A program made the translations under genes and the position numbers. Below, one piece after another: positions 1 to 8,552 of a stretch of 35,609 bases of DNA; the stretch's first letter is position 1, and each line of letters begins with the position of its first letter. The stretch comes from Opitutia bacterium (lineage in GTDB: Bacteria > Verrucomicrobiota > Verrucomicrobiia > Opitutales > Opitutaceae), in the NCBI GenBank assembly GCA_947467625.1, contig CANIJN010000023.1, forward strand, positions 1-35,609. The letters are read 5' to 3'. The notes beneath the pieces are model-generated. The model made no database searches, was not told the origin of the DNA, and saw nothing but the letters and a program-made list of their open reading frames with translations.

Positions 1-340
1 AGCCGTTGAGGGCACCTATTACGCCAGCCACTATTCCTCCGAAAGCACCGCCCCCGAAGTCCGCGCGTTCGTGAAAAAATACCGCGCCCGCTACAATGGC
101 GAGACCCCCGACTCCATGGCCCCGCTCGCCTACGATGCCACCTTCATCGTCGCCGAAGCCATCGCCCGCGCCGGCACCACCGACGGCCCGAAACTCCGCG
201 ACGCTCTCGCCGCCACCAAAAACTTCCCCGGCGTCACCGGCCGCACCTCTATCGACGCCCTACGCAACGCCACAAAATCCGCCGTGATGATCACCGTGCA
301 AAACGGTAAACCCACCTACGTCGAAACCATCGATCCATGA
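1..340 (+). CDS. Branched-chain amino acid ABC transporter substrate-binding protein, 3' part (truncated by window edge)
   Basis: This is the C-terminal part of a periplasmic Leu/Ile/Val-type (type I periplasmic-binding fold) solute-binding protein; the reading frame is open from base 2 to the TGA at 338-340. About 112 residues remain. They align almost end to end with the C-terminus of the next gene: both share GTYY, EVRAFVKK, GTT-GPKLRDA and AATKNFPGVTG. The protein would capture an amino acid or amide and deliver it to the LivHM permease encoded downstream. The stop overlaps the next start (ATGA, 337-340), so the two genes are translationally coupled. The signal sequence and start lie outside the window. 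The family is clear; the ligand is not. Confidence 0.9.
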   Translation, partial: AVEGTYYASHYSSESTAPEVRAFVKKYRARYNGETPDSMAPLAYDATFIVAEAIARAGTTDGPKLRDALAATKNFPGVTGRTSIDALRNATKSAVMITVQNGKPTYVETIDP

Positions 341-1500
341 ACTCCTTTTCCTCTTTCGTCGGGGCTCGGTTCCCCCGCGCCGTCACCCTCCTCGCCGTCA
401 CCGTATCCCTCTTCATCCTCACGGCCTGCACGCGCGAGCCGGACGCGATCACACTCGGCCACTACGCCTCCCTCACCGGCAAGGACGCCGCGTTCGGCGT
501 CGCCACCCGCAAGGGCGTGCTCCTCGCCATCGAGGAGATCAACGCCAAGGGCGGCGTCCTCGGCCGTCCCCTCGCCTACCTCGTCGAAGACATCCAGTCG
601 AAACAGGGCGAATCCGCCACCGCCGTCAAAAAACTCATCTCCCGCGACAAAGTCGTCGCCGTCATCGGCGCCAATGCCTCCGCTAACTCCCTCGAGGCCG
701 CACCCATTTGCCAAAATTCGCAAATCCCCATGATGGCGATCTCCTCAACCAACCCCCGCGTCACCGAGGTCGGCGATTACATCTTCCGCATTTGTTTCAT
801 CGATCCCTTCCAGGGCGCCGTCCTCGCTAAATTCGCGCACACTTCCCTCAAAGCTAAACGCGTCGCCCTCCTCACCGCCGTCAACTCCCCCTACAGCGTC
901 GGCCTCTCCGCCGTCCTCCGCCAGGACTTCACTGCCCGCGGCGGCGAGATCATCGCCGAGCAAAAATACAACGAAGGCGAAAAAGATTTCCGCGCCCAAC
1001 TCACTGCGCTCCGTCCCCTCAAACCCGACGTCATCGCCATCACCGGTTTCTACGCCGAAGCCGCCCTTATCTGCCTCCAAGCCCGCGCGCTCGGCATCGA
1101 CGTCCCTTTCATCGGCGGCGATGGCTGGGAAGCCCCCCAACTCATCGAGCTCGGCGGCAAAGCCGTCGAAGGCACCTACTACTCCACTTATTTTTCCGCC
1201 GAAAACGATGCTGCCGAAGTCCGCGCCTTCGTAAAAAAATTCTCCGCCCGCTGGACTAATGAAACGCCCGAAGCCGTCTCCGCCCTCGGCTACGACGCCG
1301 TCTATCTCATCGCCGCCGCGATGACGAATGCCGGCACCACCGCAGGCCCCAAACTGCGCGACGCCATCGCCGCGACGAAAAATTTCCCCGGCGTCACCGG
1401 CCAAACCACCATCGACGAAAAGCGCAACAGCGCCAAAGCCGCGGTCATGCTCACCGTGAAAAACGGCCGCAGCCTCTTCTTCGAGTCCGTCACACCCTGA
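337..1500 (+). CDS. Branched-chain amino acid ABC transporter substrate-binding lipoprotein
   Basis: This is a 387-residue solute-binding protein of the LivJ/LivK family. Residues 1-31 form a lipoprotein signal: a hydrophobic stretch followed by the lipobox L-T-A-C, so the mature protein should be lipid-anchored. The mature part starts with the family's ITLGHYASLTGKDAAFG-type opening and contains the typical FNAPG-like core (GGDGWEAPQLIELGG) and the TKNFPGVTG region. It is a paralogue of the preceding gene, with which it overlaps by 4 bp (ATGA), giving a tandem pair of binding proteins feeding one transporter. No strong Shine-Dalgarno precedes the start, consistent with translation coupling. 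An 87-bp spacer separates it from livH. Confidence 0.95.
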   Translation: MNSFSSFVGARFPRAVTLLAVTVSLFILTACTREPDAITLGHYASLTGKDAAFGVATRKGVLLAIEEINAKGGVLGRPLAYLVEDIQSKQGESATAVKKLISRDKVVAVIGANASANSLEAAPICQNSQIPMMAISSTNPRVTEVGDYIFRICFIDPFQGAVLAKFAHTSLKAKRVALLTAVNSPYSVGLSAVLRQDFTARGGEIIAEQKYNEGEKDFRAQLTALRPLKPDVIAITGFYAEAALICLQARALGIDVPFIGGDGWEAPQLIELGGKAVEGTYYSTYFSAENDAAEVRAFVKKFSARWTNETPEAVSALGYDAVYLIAAAMTNAGTTAGPKLRDAIAATKNFPGVTGQTTIDEKRNSAKAAVMLTVKNGRSLFFESVTP

Positions 1501-1587
1501 CCCGGAGCGCGACCACCCCCGGGCGCATTCCTCATTGCGAGCCCACCGCCCGCTCCCCCAAATCTCCCTCCCCGTCCACCACGCACC

Positions 1588-2478
1588 TTGTCCGAATTCC
1601 TCCAACAACTCCTCAACGGCCTCTCCCTCGGTGCCATCTATGCGCTCATCGCGCTCGGCTACACGATGGTCTACGGCGTGCTGCGCTTCATTAATTTCGC
1701 CCACTCAGACGTCTTTATGGTCGGCGCCTTCATCGGCTACTATCTCGGCAAACTCGTCCCCGAAAATACCGTGTGGGGCGGTCTCGTCGTCCTGCTCGCC
1801 GCCATGCTCGGCTGCGCCCTCCTCGGCATGATTATCGAGCGCCTCGCCTACCGCCCGCTCCGCGGAGCCGCCACGCTCAACGTCCTCATCACCGCCATCG
1901 GCGTGTCCCTGCTTCTTGAATACTCCGGACAAGTCTTCTTCGGCGCCACGCCCCGCACCTTTCCCGCCGTCTTCCCCTCGGCCAATTACGCCTTCGGCAG
2001 CCTCGTCATCTCCAGCAACCAAATCCTCGTCATCGTCGTCGCGGCCCTGCTGATGGTTGCCCTCCAGCTCATCGTCTACCGCACCAAAATCGGCACTGCG
2101 ATGCGGGCCGTCTCACTCAATCCGAAGGCCGCCCAGCTCGTCGGCGTCAACAACGACGTCGTCATCTCCTTCACCTTCGGTCTCGGCTCCGCTCTGGCCG
2201 GCGCCGGTGGCATCCTCTACGCGCTCAACTACCCGTCCATCGATCCGCTCATGGGCGTGATGCCGGGCCTGAAGGCCTTCGTCGCCGCCGTCCTCGGCGG
2301 GATCGGCAACATCCCCGGTGCCGCCCTCGGCGGACTCCTCCTCGGCACCGTCGAGACCTTCGTGAACGGGAGCCAGTGGTCCACCTACAAGGACGCCATC
2401 GCCTTCGCCATTCTCATTATCATTCTCCTCTTCCGCCCCGCCGGCCTGCTCGGTAAGTTCACCGTGGAAAAAGTCTGA
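1588..2478 (+). CDS. livH: Branched-chain amino acid ABC transporter permease LivH
   Basis: This is a 296-residue inner-membrane permease of the LivH family, which forms the channel together with LivM. The N-terminus (LNGLSLGAIYALIALGYTMV, then LRFINFAHSD) is diagnostic of LivH. The cytoplasmic EAA-like coupling segment is seen around residues 170-200 (GTAMRAVSLNPKAAQLVGVN), and multiple hydrophobic helices cover the rest up to the terminal LLFRPAGLLGKF. The start is TTG at 1588; there is no in-frame ATG before the conserved N-terminal motif and the TTG start gives the usual family length. It is followed by livM after only 3 bp. Confidence 0.95.
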   Translation: MSEFLQQLLNGLSLGAIYALIALGYTMVYGVLRFINFAHSDVFMVGAFIGYYLGKLVPENTVWGGLVVLLAAMLGCALLGMIIERLAYRPLRGAATLNVLITAIGVSLLLEYSGQVFFGATPRTFPAVFPSANYAFGSLVISSNQILVIVVAALLMVALQLIVYRTKIGTAMRAVSLNPKAAQLVGVNNDVVISFTFGLGSALAGAGGILYALNYPSIDPLMGVMPGLKAFVAAVLGGIGNIPGAALGGLLLGTVETFVNGSQWSTYKDAIAFAILIIILLFRPAGLLGKFTVEKV

Positions 2479-2481
2479 GCC

Positions 2482-3423
2482 ATGCCGAAGCCGCACCGCT
2501 ATTTCCTCGCCGCACTCTTCATCGCCCTCGGGATCTCCCATGTCTCGGATAAGATTGATCCCTACCACCTCGATGTCCTCACCGGCATCGGCATCAACAT
2601 CATCCTCGCCGTCTCGCTGAATCTAGTAAACGGCTTCACCGGTCAATTTTCCCTCGGCCACGCCGGCTTCATGTCCGTCGGCGCCTACGCCGCCGCCGCT
2701 TTTTCCCTCTTCGTCGGCCCGCGACTCCTCGGCTACGCGGGCGGTACCGCCTTCCAACAAGGGTGCCTGTTCTTCGGCGCCCTCCTCACCGGCGGATGCT
2801 TCGCATCGCTCGCCGGCCTCCTCGTCGGCGTCCCTTCCCTCCGACTCAAAGGTGACTACCTCGCCCTCGTCACCCTCGGCTTCGGCGAAATCATCCGCGT
2901 CATCATTCAAAACGTGGAGTTCCTCGGCGGCGCCCTCGGCCTTAATGGTATCCCCGCTTACACTACGATTTTCTGGGTCCTCGCCTTCGTCGCCCTCTCC
3001 GTCTTCGTCGTCTCCTGTCTGGTCAACTCCACCTACGGCCGCGGTTTCCTCGCCACCCACGACGACGAAATCGCCTCCGAAGCCGTCGGCCTCAACACCA
3101 CGCATTACAAAATCGTCGCCTTCGTCATCGGCGCGTTTTTCGCCGGCACCGCCGGTGGACTTTACGGCCACTTCAAAATGACGATCACGCCCACGGGCTT
3201 CGACTTCACGAAGAGCGTCGAGATCGTCGTCATGGTGATTATGGGCGGCATGGGCAACACCCTCGGGGTCATTCTCGCCGCCGTCCTCCTCACGCTGCTC
3301 CCCGAACTCCTCCGTCCCATCGCCGAGTATCGCATGATCATCTACTCGCTTCTCCTGATCGTCCTCATGCTCGTGCGCCCCCAGGGTCTCTTCAATTTTA
3401 AGCTCGGCAAGGCCAAGACTTGA
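2482..3423 (+). CDS. livM: Branched-chain amino acid ABC transporter permease LivM
   Basis: This is a 313-residue inner-membrane permease, partner of LivH. Diagnostic features are ILAVSLNLVNGFTGQFSLGH near residues 38-57, the VGVPSLRLKGDYLALVTLGFGEI stretch around 113-135, and the C-terminal LMLVRPQGLF. The length is close to normal for LivM. It starts 3 bp after livH. In most liv operons livG follows directly; here a toxin-antitoxin pair of about 0.55 kb separates livM from livG. Confidence 0.95.
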   Translation: MPKPHRYFLAALFIALGISHVSDKIDPYHLDVLTGIGINIILAVSLNLVNGFTGQFSLGHAGFMSVGAYAAAAFSLFVGPRLLGYAGGTAFQQGCLFFGALLTGGCFASLAGLLVGVPSLRLKGDYLALVTLGFGEIIRVIIQNVEFLGGALGLNGIPAYTTIFWVLAFVALSVFVVSCLVNSTYGRGFLATHDDEIASEAVGLNTTHYKIVAFVIGAFFAGTAGGLYGHFKMTITPTGFDFTKSVEIVVMVIMGGMGNTLGVILAAVLLTLLPELLRPIAEYRMIIYSLLLIVLMLVRPQGLFNFKLGKAKT

Positions 3424-3453
3424 AAACGCGCCCGCACCTCTCACCGTTTCATC

Positions 3454-3678
3454 ATGACCGCCGCACTCGAATCCCAGATTTCCCGACTCACGCGCCGGGA
3501 AAAAATCGCGCTCGCTGACCGCCTTCTCGCCGATACTGAAATGCACGCCAAGCCCCCTGGGGTCCATCGCGCCAACGATCCTGCACTGGAAGCTGAACTG
3601 CGCCGCCGCCTTGCCGACAAAACGCCCGGCGCTTGGCTGACTGCCGCAGAGTTTCGCGCCAAAACTGGACTTCGTTGA
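3454..3678 (+). CDS. Addiction-module antitoxin (putative addiction module component family)
   Basis: This is a 74-residue protein resembling the small 'addiction module component' antitoxins that accompany RelE/ParE toxins. The N-terminal segment (ISRLTRREKIALADRLLADT) matches the family's helical 'L...E+..LA..LL.s' pattern, and the C-terminal half would be the toxin-binding tail (TPGAWLTAAEFRAKTG). It begins 30 bp after livM, and its TGA overlaps the ATG of the toxin (TGATG at 3676-3680), the usual arrangement for such pairs. It would neutralise the toxin by direct binding and probably autoregulate. Family assignment rests on pattern, length and partner. Confidence 0.75.
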   Translation: MTAALESQISRLTRREKIALADRLLADTEMHAKPPGVHRANDPALEAELRRRLADKTPGAWLTAAEFRAKTGLR

Positions 3679-3995
3679 TGCCGTTGCTCCGCGTTCATCA
3701 CCTCGTTGAGTGGGAATTGAACGAGGCTCGCGGCTGGTATGCTGGCCACAGTCCGTGGGCAGCCGAAAGTTTTTCCCGCACTTTCGGTGTGACGCTGGAT
3801 CGCGTCGAATCTCGTCCGCGCACCCACGCTCCGTGGCGTGCCATTTCCCGCCGTGCCCGCCTGCCTAATTTCCCGTATCAGCTCTTGTTTCACGCTGACT
3901 CCCGCCACACATCTGTACTCGCTCTGGTCCACTCTCGTCGCGAGCCGGGCGGCGTTATGCAAACCCTCCGTTCCCGACTAACTGAACTGAGCTGA
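3678..3995 (+). CDS. RelE/ParE-family toxin
   Basis: The likely start is the ATG at 3678, overlapping the antitoxin stop; a longer reading from 3633 would run deep into the antitoxin gene. The product is 105 residues. It shows the ParE/RelE layout: an early helix with EARGWYAGHSPWAAESF, a middle 'I...P..' segment (VESRPRTHAPW), a basic RRARLPNFPYQLLFHAD strand, and the C-terminal VLALVHSRREPG motif typical of plasmid-stabilisation toxins. It would poison gyrase (ParE) or ribosome-bound mRNA (RelE); the sequence does not decide between these. It ends 3 bp before livG, so transporter expression runs through the module. Confidence 0.8.
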   Translation: MPLLRVHHLVEWELNEARGWYAGHSPWAAESFSRTFGVTLDRVESRPRTHAPWRAISRRARLPNFPYQLLFHADSRHTSVLALVHSRREPGGVMQTLRSRLTELS

Positions 3996-3998
3996 CCC

Positions 3999-4787
<789 letters not shown>

Positions 4788-4791
4788 GCCG

Positions 4792-5499
4792 ATGCTCTCC
4801 GTCTCCGACCTCTCCGTTTCCTACGGTGCCATCAGCGCCCTCGGCGGCATCTCCTTCAAGATCGAGCAAGGCTCCATCGTCACGCTCATCGGTGGCAACG
4901 GGGCCGGGAAAACCACCACGCTCCGCACCATCTCCGGTCTCCTCCGCCCCAAGAGCGGCACCGTCACCTTCCTCGGCGAAAATATCTCCGCCCTCGCCCC
5001 GCACAAAATCGTCGCCCGCGGCCTCTGCCACGTCCCCGAGGGTCGCATGATTTTCTCGAACCTCACCGTCGACGAAAATCTCTCGATGGGGGCCTACCTC
5101 CAAAACGATGCCACCCTCATCGCAAAAAACCGCGATTACGTCTTCAGTATTTTCCCCCGCCTCAAGGAGCGCATCAAACAAACCGCCGGCACACTCTCCG
5201 GCGGCGAACAACAGATGCTCGCCATCGGCCGTGCGCTCATGAGCAACCCGAAGTTCCTGATGCTCGACGAGCCCTCGCTCGGCATCGCCCCCCGCCTCAT
5301 CAGCACGATTTTCGAGAAGATCGTGGAGATCAATAAATCCCACGGCATCACCATTCTCCTCGTCGAGCAGAACGCCAACCTCGCCCTCGAAGTCAGCAGC
5401 TACGCGTATTGCCTCGAGACCGGCCGCATCGCCATGGAGGGCGAAAGTAAAAAACTCCGCGCCGATCCGCAGCTCAAAGCCACCTACCTCGGCGGCTGA
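4792..5499 (+). CDS. livF: Branched-chain amino acid ABC transporter ATP-binding protein LivF
   Basis: This is a 235-residue ATPase, partner of LivG. Walker A (GGNGAGKTT) is at residues 34-42, the Q-loop/VPEGR region typical of LivF near 80-88, the signature LSGGEQQML near 133-141, Walker B (LMLDEPSLGIAP) near 155-166, and the His switch in ILLVEQNANLAL. The end (KATYLGG) is the standard LivF terminus. It is the last gene of the liv operon; the next gene is on the opposite strand and a nested hairpin lies between them. Confidence 0.95.
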   Translation: MLSVSDLSVSYGAISALGGISFKIEQGSIVTLIGGNGAGKTTTLRTISGLLRPKSGTVTFLGENISALAPHKIVARGLCHVPEGRMIFSNLTVDENLSMGAYLQNDATLIAKNRDYVFSIFPRLKERIKQTAGTLSGGEQQMLAIGRALMSNPKFLMLDEPSLGIAPRLISTIFEKIVEINKSHGITILLVEQNANLALEVSSYAYCLETGRIAMEGESKKLRADPQLKATYLGG

Positions 5500-5548
5500 G
5501 CTAGGCCCGGTTGTCGCTCACGCACCACGTTTGCATCCCCGTCCAATC

Positions 5549-5589
5549 GTAGCTCGGTCCGCCTGCCCGAGGCGCCCATCCCGAGCTAC
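5549..5589. terminator. Nested inverted repeat between convergent genes
   Basis: A perfect 9-bp inverted repeat (GTAGCTCGG at 5549-5557, CCGAGCTAC at 5581-5589) encloses a second perfect hairpin (CGCCT at 5560-5564, AGGCG at 5570-5574). It lies in the 98-bp space between the stop of livF and the stop of the minus-strand YHYH gene, where a bidirectional terminator would be expected. There is no T-tract on either side, so intrinsic termination is uncertain; a dispersed REP-like palindrome is the alternative. Confidence 0.55.
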
Positions 5590-5597
5590 GCCGCCAC

Positions 5598-8468
5598 CTA
5601 CGGCACCACGTAAAGCTCGACCAACGCCGTGCCCGTCGCATTGCCGACGCCACTGACCACCGCCGTATAGGCCCCCGGCGTGAGCGTCGTGAGAATCACC
5701 GCATCCTTGCTCCCGACCGCGAGCGCAAACGCACCGACCGCCGTCGCCGTCGTGGCGATCTCGGCGGAATTGGCAGCGAGTGACCAATTGTCATTCGTCG
5801 CGAGCGCCGTCGACCCGCCGAACAACGTGAGCTGCGGATCTGCCAGCGTCCCTTCCACCCCGAAACCGGCGAGCCCCGGTCCCACCGCGCGGATCAGCAG
5901 CCGCAGCGTGCCTGTCCCGCCGATCACAAAGCCCGGGATCAAGACGCCTTCGCCGGTGCCGACGTAGGCCCGCGTGGAGGCGTTGAGCACCGCCGCCGTC
6001 GTGGCCGTGGAGCCGTCGTAGACCTCCAGCAGCGCGACGCCACTCCCGCCATCCGCCGCAGTCACGGGCGCCGTGTAAGCCCCGGGTGCCAGCGACACGG
6101 CGATGGCCGCATCCTTGCTCCCCGCCGTGAGTGCAAACGCCCCCGCCGTCGCCATCGCCGCCGCATCGGCCGCGAGCCAGTTGTCGCTACTCGCGACGAT
6201 CACACCACCTCGCACCAAACTGAACCGGGGATCGGCGAGCACGCCCCCGACGCCGAAGCCGCTCAGCGTCGGACCCACCGCGCGCACGACCATCAGGCGT
6301 TCGGCCGAGCCATTGAGCACAAAACCGGGAATCGGCGAGCCCGCTACGCCACCGACCGCGGCGCGCGTCGCGATGTTCACCAGCCGCGCCGTGCCCGTCG
6401 TGCCGGGCTCAACGACCGCTGCGACCGGACCGCGCACAGCCCAGACTGGATAGCTCGACGTGAAGGGCTCATAGCTGATGAGCCCCTGAAAATTACGCGA
6501 TGGGTTTGAAGTCGTATTCACGCCGAATTCCACGACCCAGGCCTGCGTGGGCGTCTGCGGAGACCGAAGCGCCGTCGACGTCCAATAGCTCGTCGCTGGT
6601 GCCGTCGGAAAGAGCGTGCGGTTGACCGGCGCAACGGCGTTCGCTGCGGTCGTCGCCGTCGCGCGCGTGATATCGAGGAGCGACTGCATTTCTTTCACGT
6701 TCGGCATCCGCCAATCGGAGTAGCCGGCGAGCGTCAGGTTTTCTGCAAACGCCAGCGCGCTGGCCCACGTCTGCGCCCCTGAGGGCGCCTGCGCCCACAT
6801 GCGACCGGTGTCGAGATCGGTGATCGTGCCGTCGTTGTTGTTCGCGTAATTGTGTCCCGTCGTCGGTCGGGCGCCGCGCACATAGCGCGCGTGGAACCGT
6901 GACGTCCCGCCCGCACTCAGGGTCTGCGTCTTCGGGTGTGGACCGATTCCTCCGCCGGTATTGGTGGACCACACTTTCGTGGTGTCTCCGTAGTAGGTAT
7001 CACTCGTCCAGAAATAGCCCGGCGTCCCGCTCGCGTTCGCGACGAAGAACGAGCTATTCAACGCTGGGTTGCTATTGTGCGTGAGCAGGCTGAACGCCTC
7101 GTGCGCGGTCGGCAGACGCCAGTCACTGAACCCGCCGAGGTCGGTCGGCGCGCTCGCGCGGGCGGTGTCCCAAGTCATCTCGCCGCTGTCCACTTTTTGC
7201 CACATGAGGCCGGTCACATTGTCGGTGATCGTGCCATTGCCGTGGTCCGTGTAGGAGGGCGGATTGATCGTATAGTCGGAATCTTCGCCAAAGATCGGCG
7301 TCGCATCGAACGTCTGGCCGGTGTCGGGCAATTTCGCGAGCGAGGCTGGCGCCATCGGGTAATAACCGTAACGCGAGGCCGTCGTGTAAGTGTTGCTCGC
7401 CGTGCCGCCCGGGCTGCCCCATTGCACCGCGAGTGACTTCGCCACTCGGTCAATCTGGTAGCGCACTTGGTAGGCGTTTCCGCCCACCGTGTAGGTCAGC
7501 ACGTATTGGTCCGTCGCCGGGCGGCTAAACGCTGTGATCGTCGCGCCCCCGAGCGGAACGCCGGCCGGGCGCGAAGAACCTACCGTCGGTTGCGGGTCCA
7601 CTTGGCCGCCGTAATTCACCACGGTCCCATGAAACGCCTCCATGAAATAGGGATTCTGCGGCCCCGTCGCCACACTGCCGCGCGCATGGTAGTGGTAGCC
7701 CCAGCCGTTGCCGTGGTCATGGCCGCCGTCGCTGTCGAGCGCCTGCCGGGCACTTCCATCCGGCTCCACGTAACCGAAAATCGGATAGCCATCGAGTGCC
7801 CACGCGATCGGTTTGGCGTTGCCGAGCACGGCCGTCAGATGCGTCGGTGCGATGTGATAATGGTAGTCGTCCGCGCGCCCGCAGTGGCCGCCGTAGACAT
7901 CCAGTTCGCCGATCTCGAACGAGACCCGGCCGGTGTTGTTGCGTGGGTTGAAAATGGGAATTCCGTCGGCGGCCAGCGCCACGGCGCCGCGTTGAAAATT
8001 TCCGGCCGAGATCGGAATCGGCGCCGCCGCCGGGACCGGCACGAGCGGAATCCGCCACACATTGGGCTGCCCGAATCCCAGCGAGGCGCGATCGCCCTCC
8101 GAATTGGTCACATTGCCAAAGTAGGCGACCGGCACGGGAATCTGCTGCTGCCACGACGTAATCCCGACCATGAGATTCGGCATCAAAGCCGGGTTGGGCA
8201 TTGAGTCTGATTCCGAATAGAAGTATTTTTCATCCGAGTAAAATCGCACGAAGGGTTTGAACGGCGTAAAGGACGAAACGAGCAGCGCGCCATTGCCGGC
8301 GGGTGGAGCAGCGGCAGTGGTGAGTCCAGACCCGGCCTTGGCCTCGGCGTCGAGCAGTCGCGCAATTTCCGCGTGCATTGCCGCGTCACCATCATGGGCG
8401 CGGACGACGCCCGCGGCCGTAATCGCAGCGCAGACAAGAACACCTGAAAAATCGGAGCGAAAGTGCAT
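5598..8468 (-). CDS. Secreted YHYH-domain protein with two DUF1566 (Lcl_C) domains and C-terminal repeat pair
   Basis: The product is 956 residues if it starts at the ATG ending at 8468, which is placed directly before a signal peptide (VLVCAAITAAGVVRA); an upstream extension to 8513 would add 15 non-signal residues. A YHYH domain spans about residues 55-300: GGHCGRADDYHYH near 200 and a second GYHYHARG further on. Two DUF1566/Lcl_C domains follow (about 410-525 and 540-680), each with 'GTITD..TG..W' and 'YSDWR(L/M)P' type motifs. The last ~265 residues are two copies of the repeat shared with four neighbouring genes, ending VELYVVP. No enzymatic function is established for YHYH or DUF1566 domains. 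It is probably exported. A TTAATG-N17-TTAACC motif lies 21 nt before the start. Confidence 0.85.
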   Translation of the reverse strand: MHFRSDFSGVLVCAAITAAGVVRAHDGDAAMHAEIARLLDAEAKAGSGLTTAAAPPAGNGALLVSSFTPFKPFVRFYSDEKYFYSESDSMPNPALMPNLMVGITSWQQQIPVPVAYFGNVTNSEGDRASLGFGQPNVWRIPLVPVPAAAPIPISAGNFQRGAVALAADGIPIFNPRNNTGRVSFEIGELDVYGGHCGRADDYHYHIAPTHLTAVLGNAKPIAWALDGYPIFGYVEPDGSARQALDSDGGHDHGNGWGYHYHARGSVATGPQNPYFMEAFHGTVVNYGGQVDPQPTVGSSRPAGVPLGGATITAFSRPATDQYVLTYTVGGNAYQVRYQIDRVAKSLAVQWGSPGGTASNTYTTASRYGYYPMAPASLAKLPDTGQTFDATPIFGEDSDYTINPPSYTDHGNGTITDNVTGLMWQKVDSGEMTWDTARASAPTDLGGFSDWRLPTAHEAFSLLTHNSNPALNSSFFVANASGTPGYFWTSDTYYGDTTKVWSTNTGGGIGPHPKTQTLSAGGTSRFHARYVRGARPTTGHNYANNNDGTITDLDTGRMWAQAPSGAQTWASALAFAENLTLAGYSDWRMPNVKEMQSLLDITRATATTAANAVAPVNRTLFPTAPATSYWTSTALRSPQTPTQAWVVEFGVNTTSNPSRNFQGLISYEPFTSSYPVWAVRGPVAAVVEPGTTGTARLVNIATRAAVGGVAGSPIPGFVLNGSAERLMVVRAVGPTLSGFGVGGVLADPRFSLVRGGVIVASSDNWLAADAAAMATAGAFALTAGSKDAAIAVSLAPGAYTAPVTAADGGSGVALLEVYDGSTATTAAVLNASTRAYVGTGEGVLIPGFVIGGTGTLRLLIRAVGPGLAGFGVEGTLADPQLTLFGGSTALATNDNWSLAANSAEIATTATAVGAFALAVGSKDAVILTTLTPGAYTAVVSGVGNATGTALVELYVVP
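5601..6391 (-). repeat. Tandem protein-repeat pair (copies 1-2 of 10), C-terminal in YHYH/DUF1566 gene
   Basis: Two consecutive ~125-residue units. The first starts RLVNIATRAAVGG, the second VLNASTRAYVGTGEG. Both contain GF(V)..G, R-AVGP, ADP, NDNW or SDNW, GSKDA and LAPGAYTA/LTPGAYTA, and end with AL(L/V)E(V/L)Y. The DNA is visibly similar to the other pairs in the window, notably around 6060-6190 versus 11125-11255. Confidence 0.85.
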
Positions 8469-8489
8469 GCCGCGAAGGTGCCCCGGCAA

Positions 8490-8518
8490 GGTTAACGGCT
8501 CACGAGCGCTCACATTAA
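8490..8518 (-). promoter_or_regulatory. Shared two-box motif TTAATG-N17-TTAACC
   Basis: Read on the minus strand: TTAATG (8518-8513), 17 nt, TTAACC (8495-8490), then 21 nt to the ATG at 8468. The same boxes with identical 17- and 21-nt spacings precede the genes starting at 19615 and 25245. A -35/-10 pair or a regulator-bound direct repeat would both fit. An 8-bp palindrome (GAGCGCTC, 8504-8511) lies between the boxes here. Confidence 0.6.
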
Positions 8519-8552
8519 TATTCGTTCATCTTCAGCGCCGTCGCCGCGCCGC

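Noticed and set aside
745-1704. Long minus-strand reading frame opposite the substrate-binding protein gene (and similar ones opposite livM, the glycosidase, htpG and pyrH)
   Set aside because: These are low-complexity Gly/Glu/Asp/Val-rich translations that arise from the complement of C-ending codons in GC-rich genes; the opposite strand holds well-supported genes.
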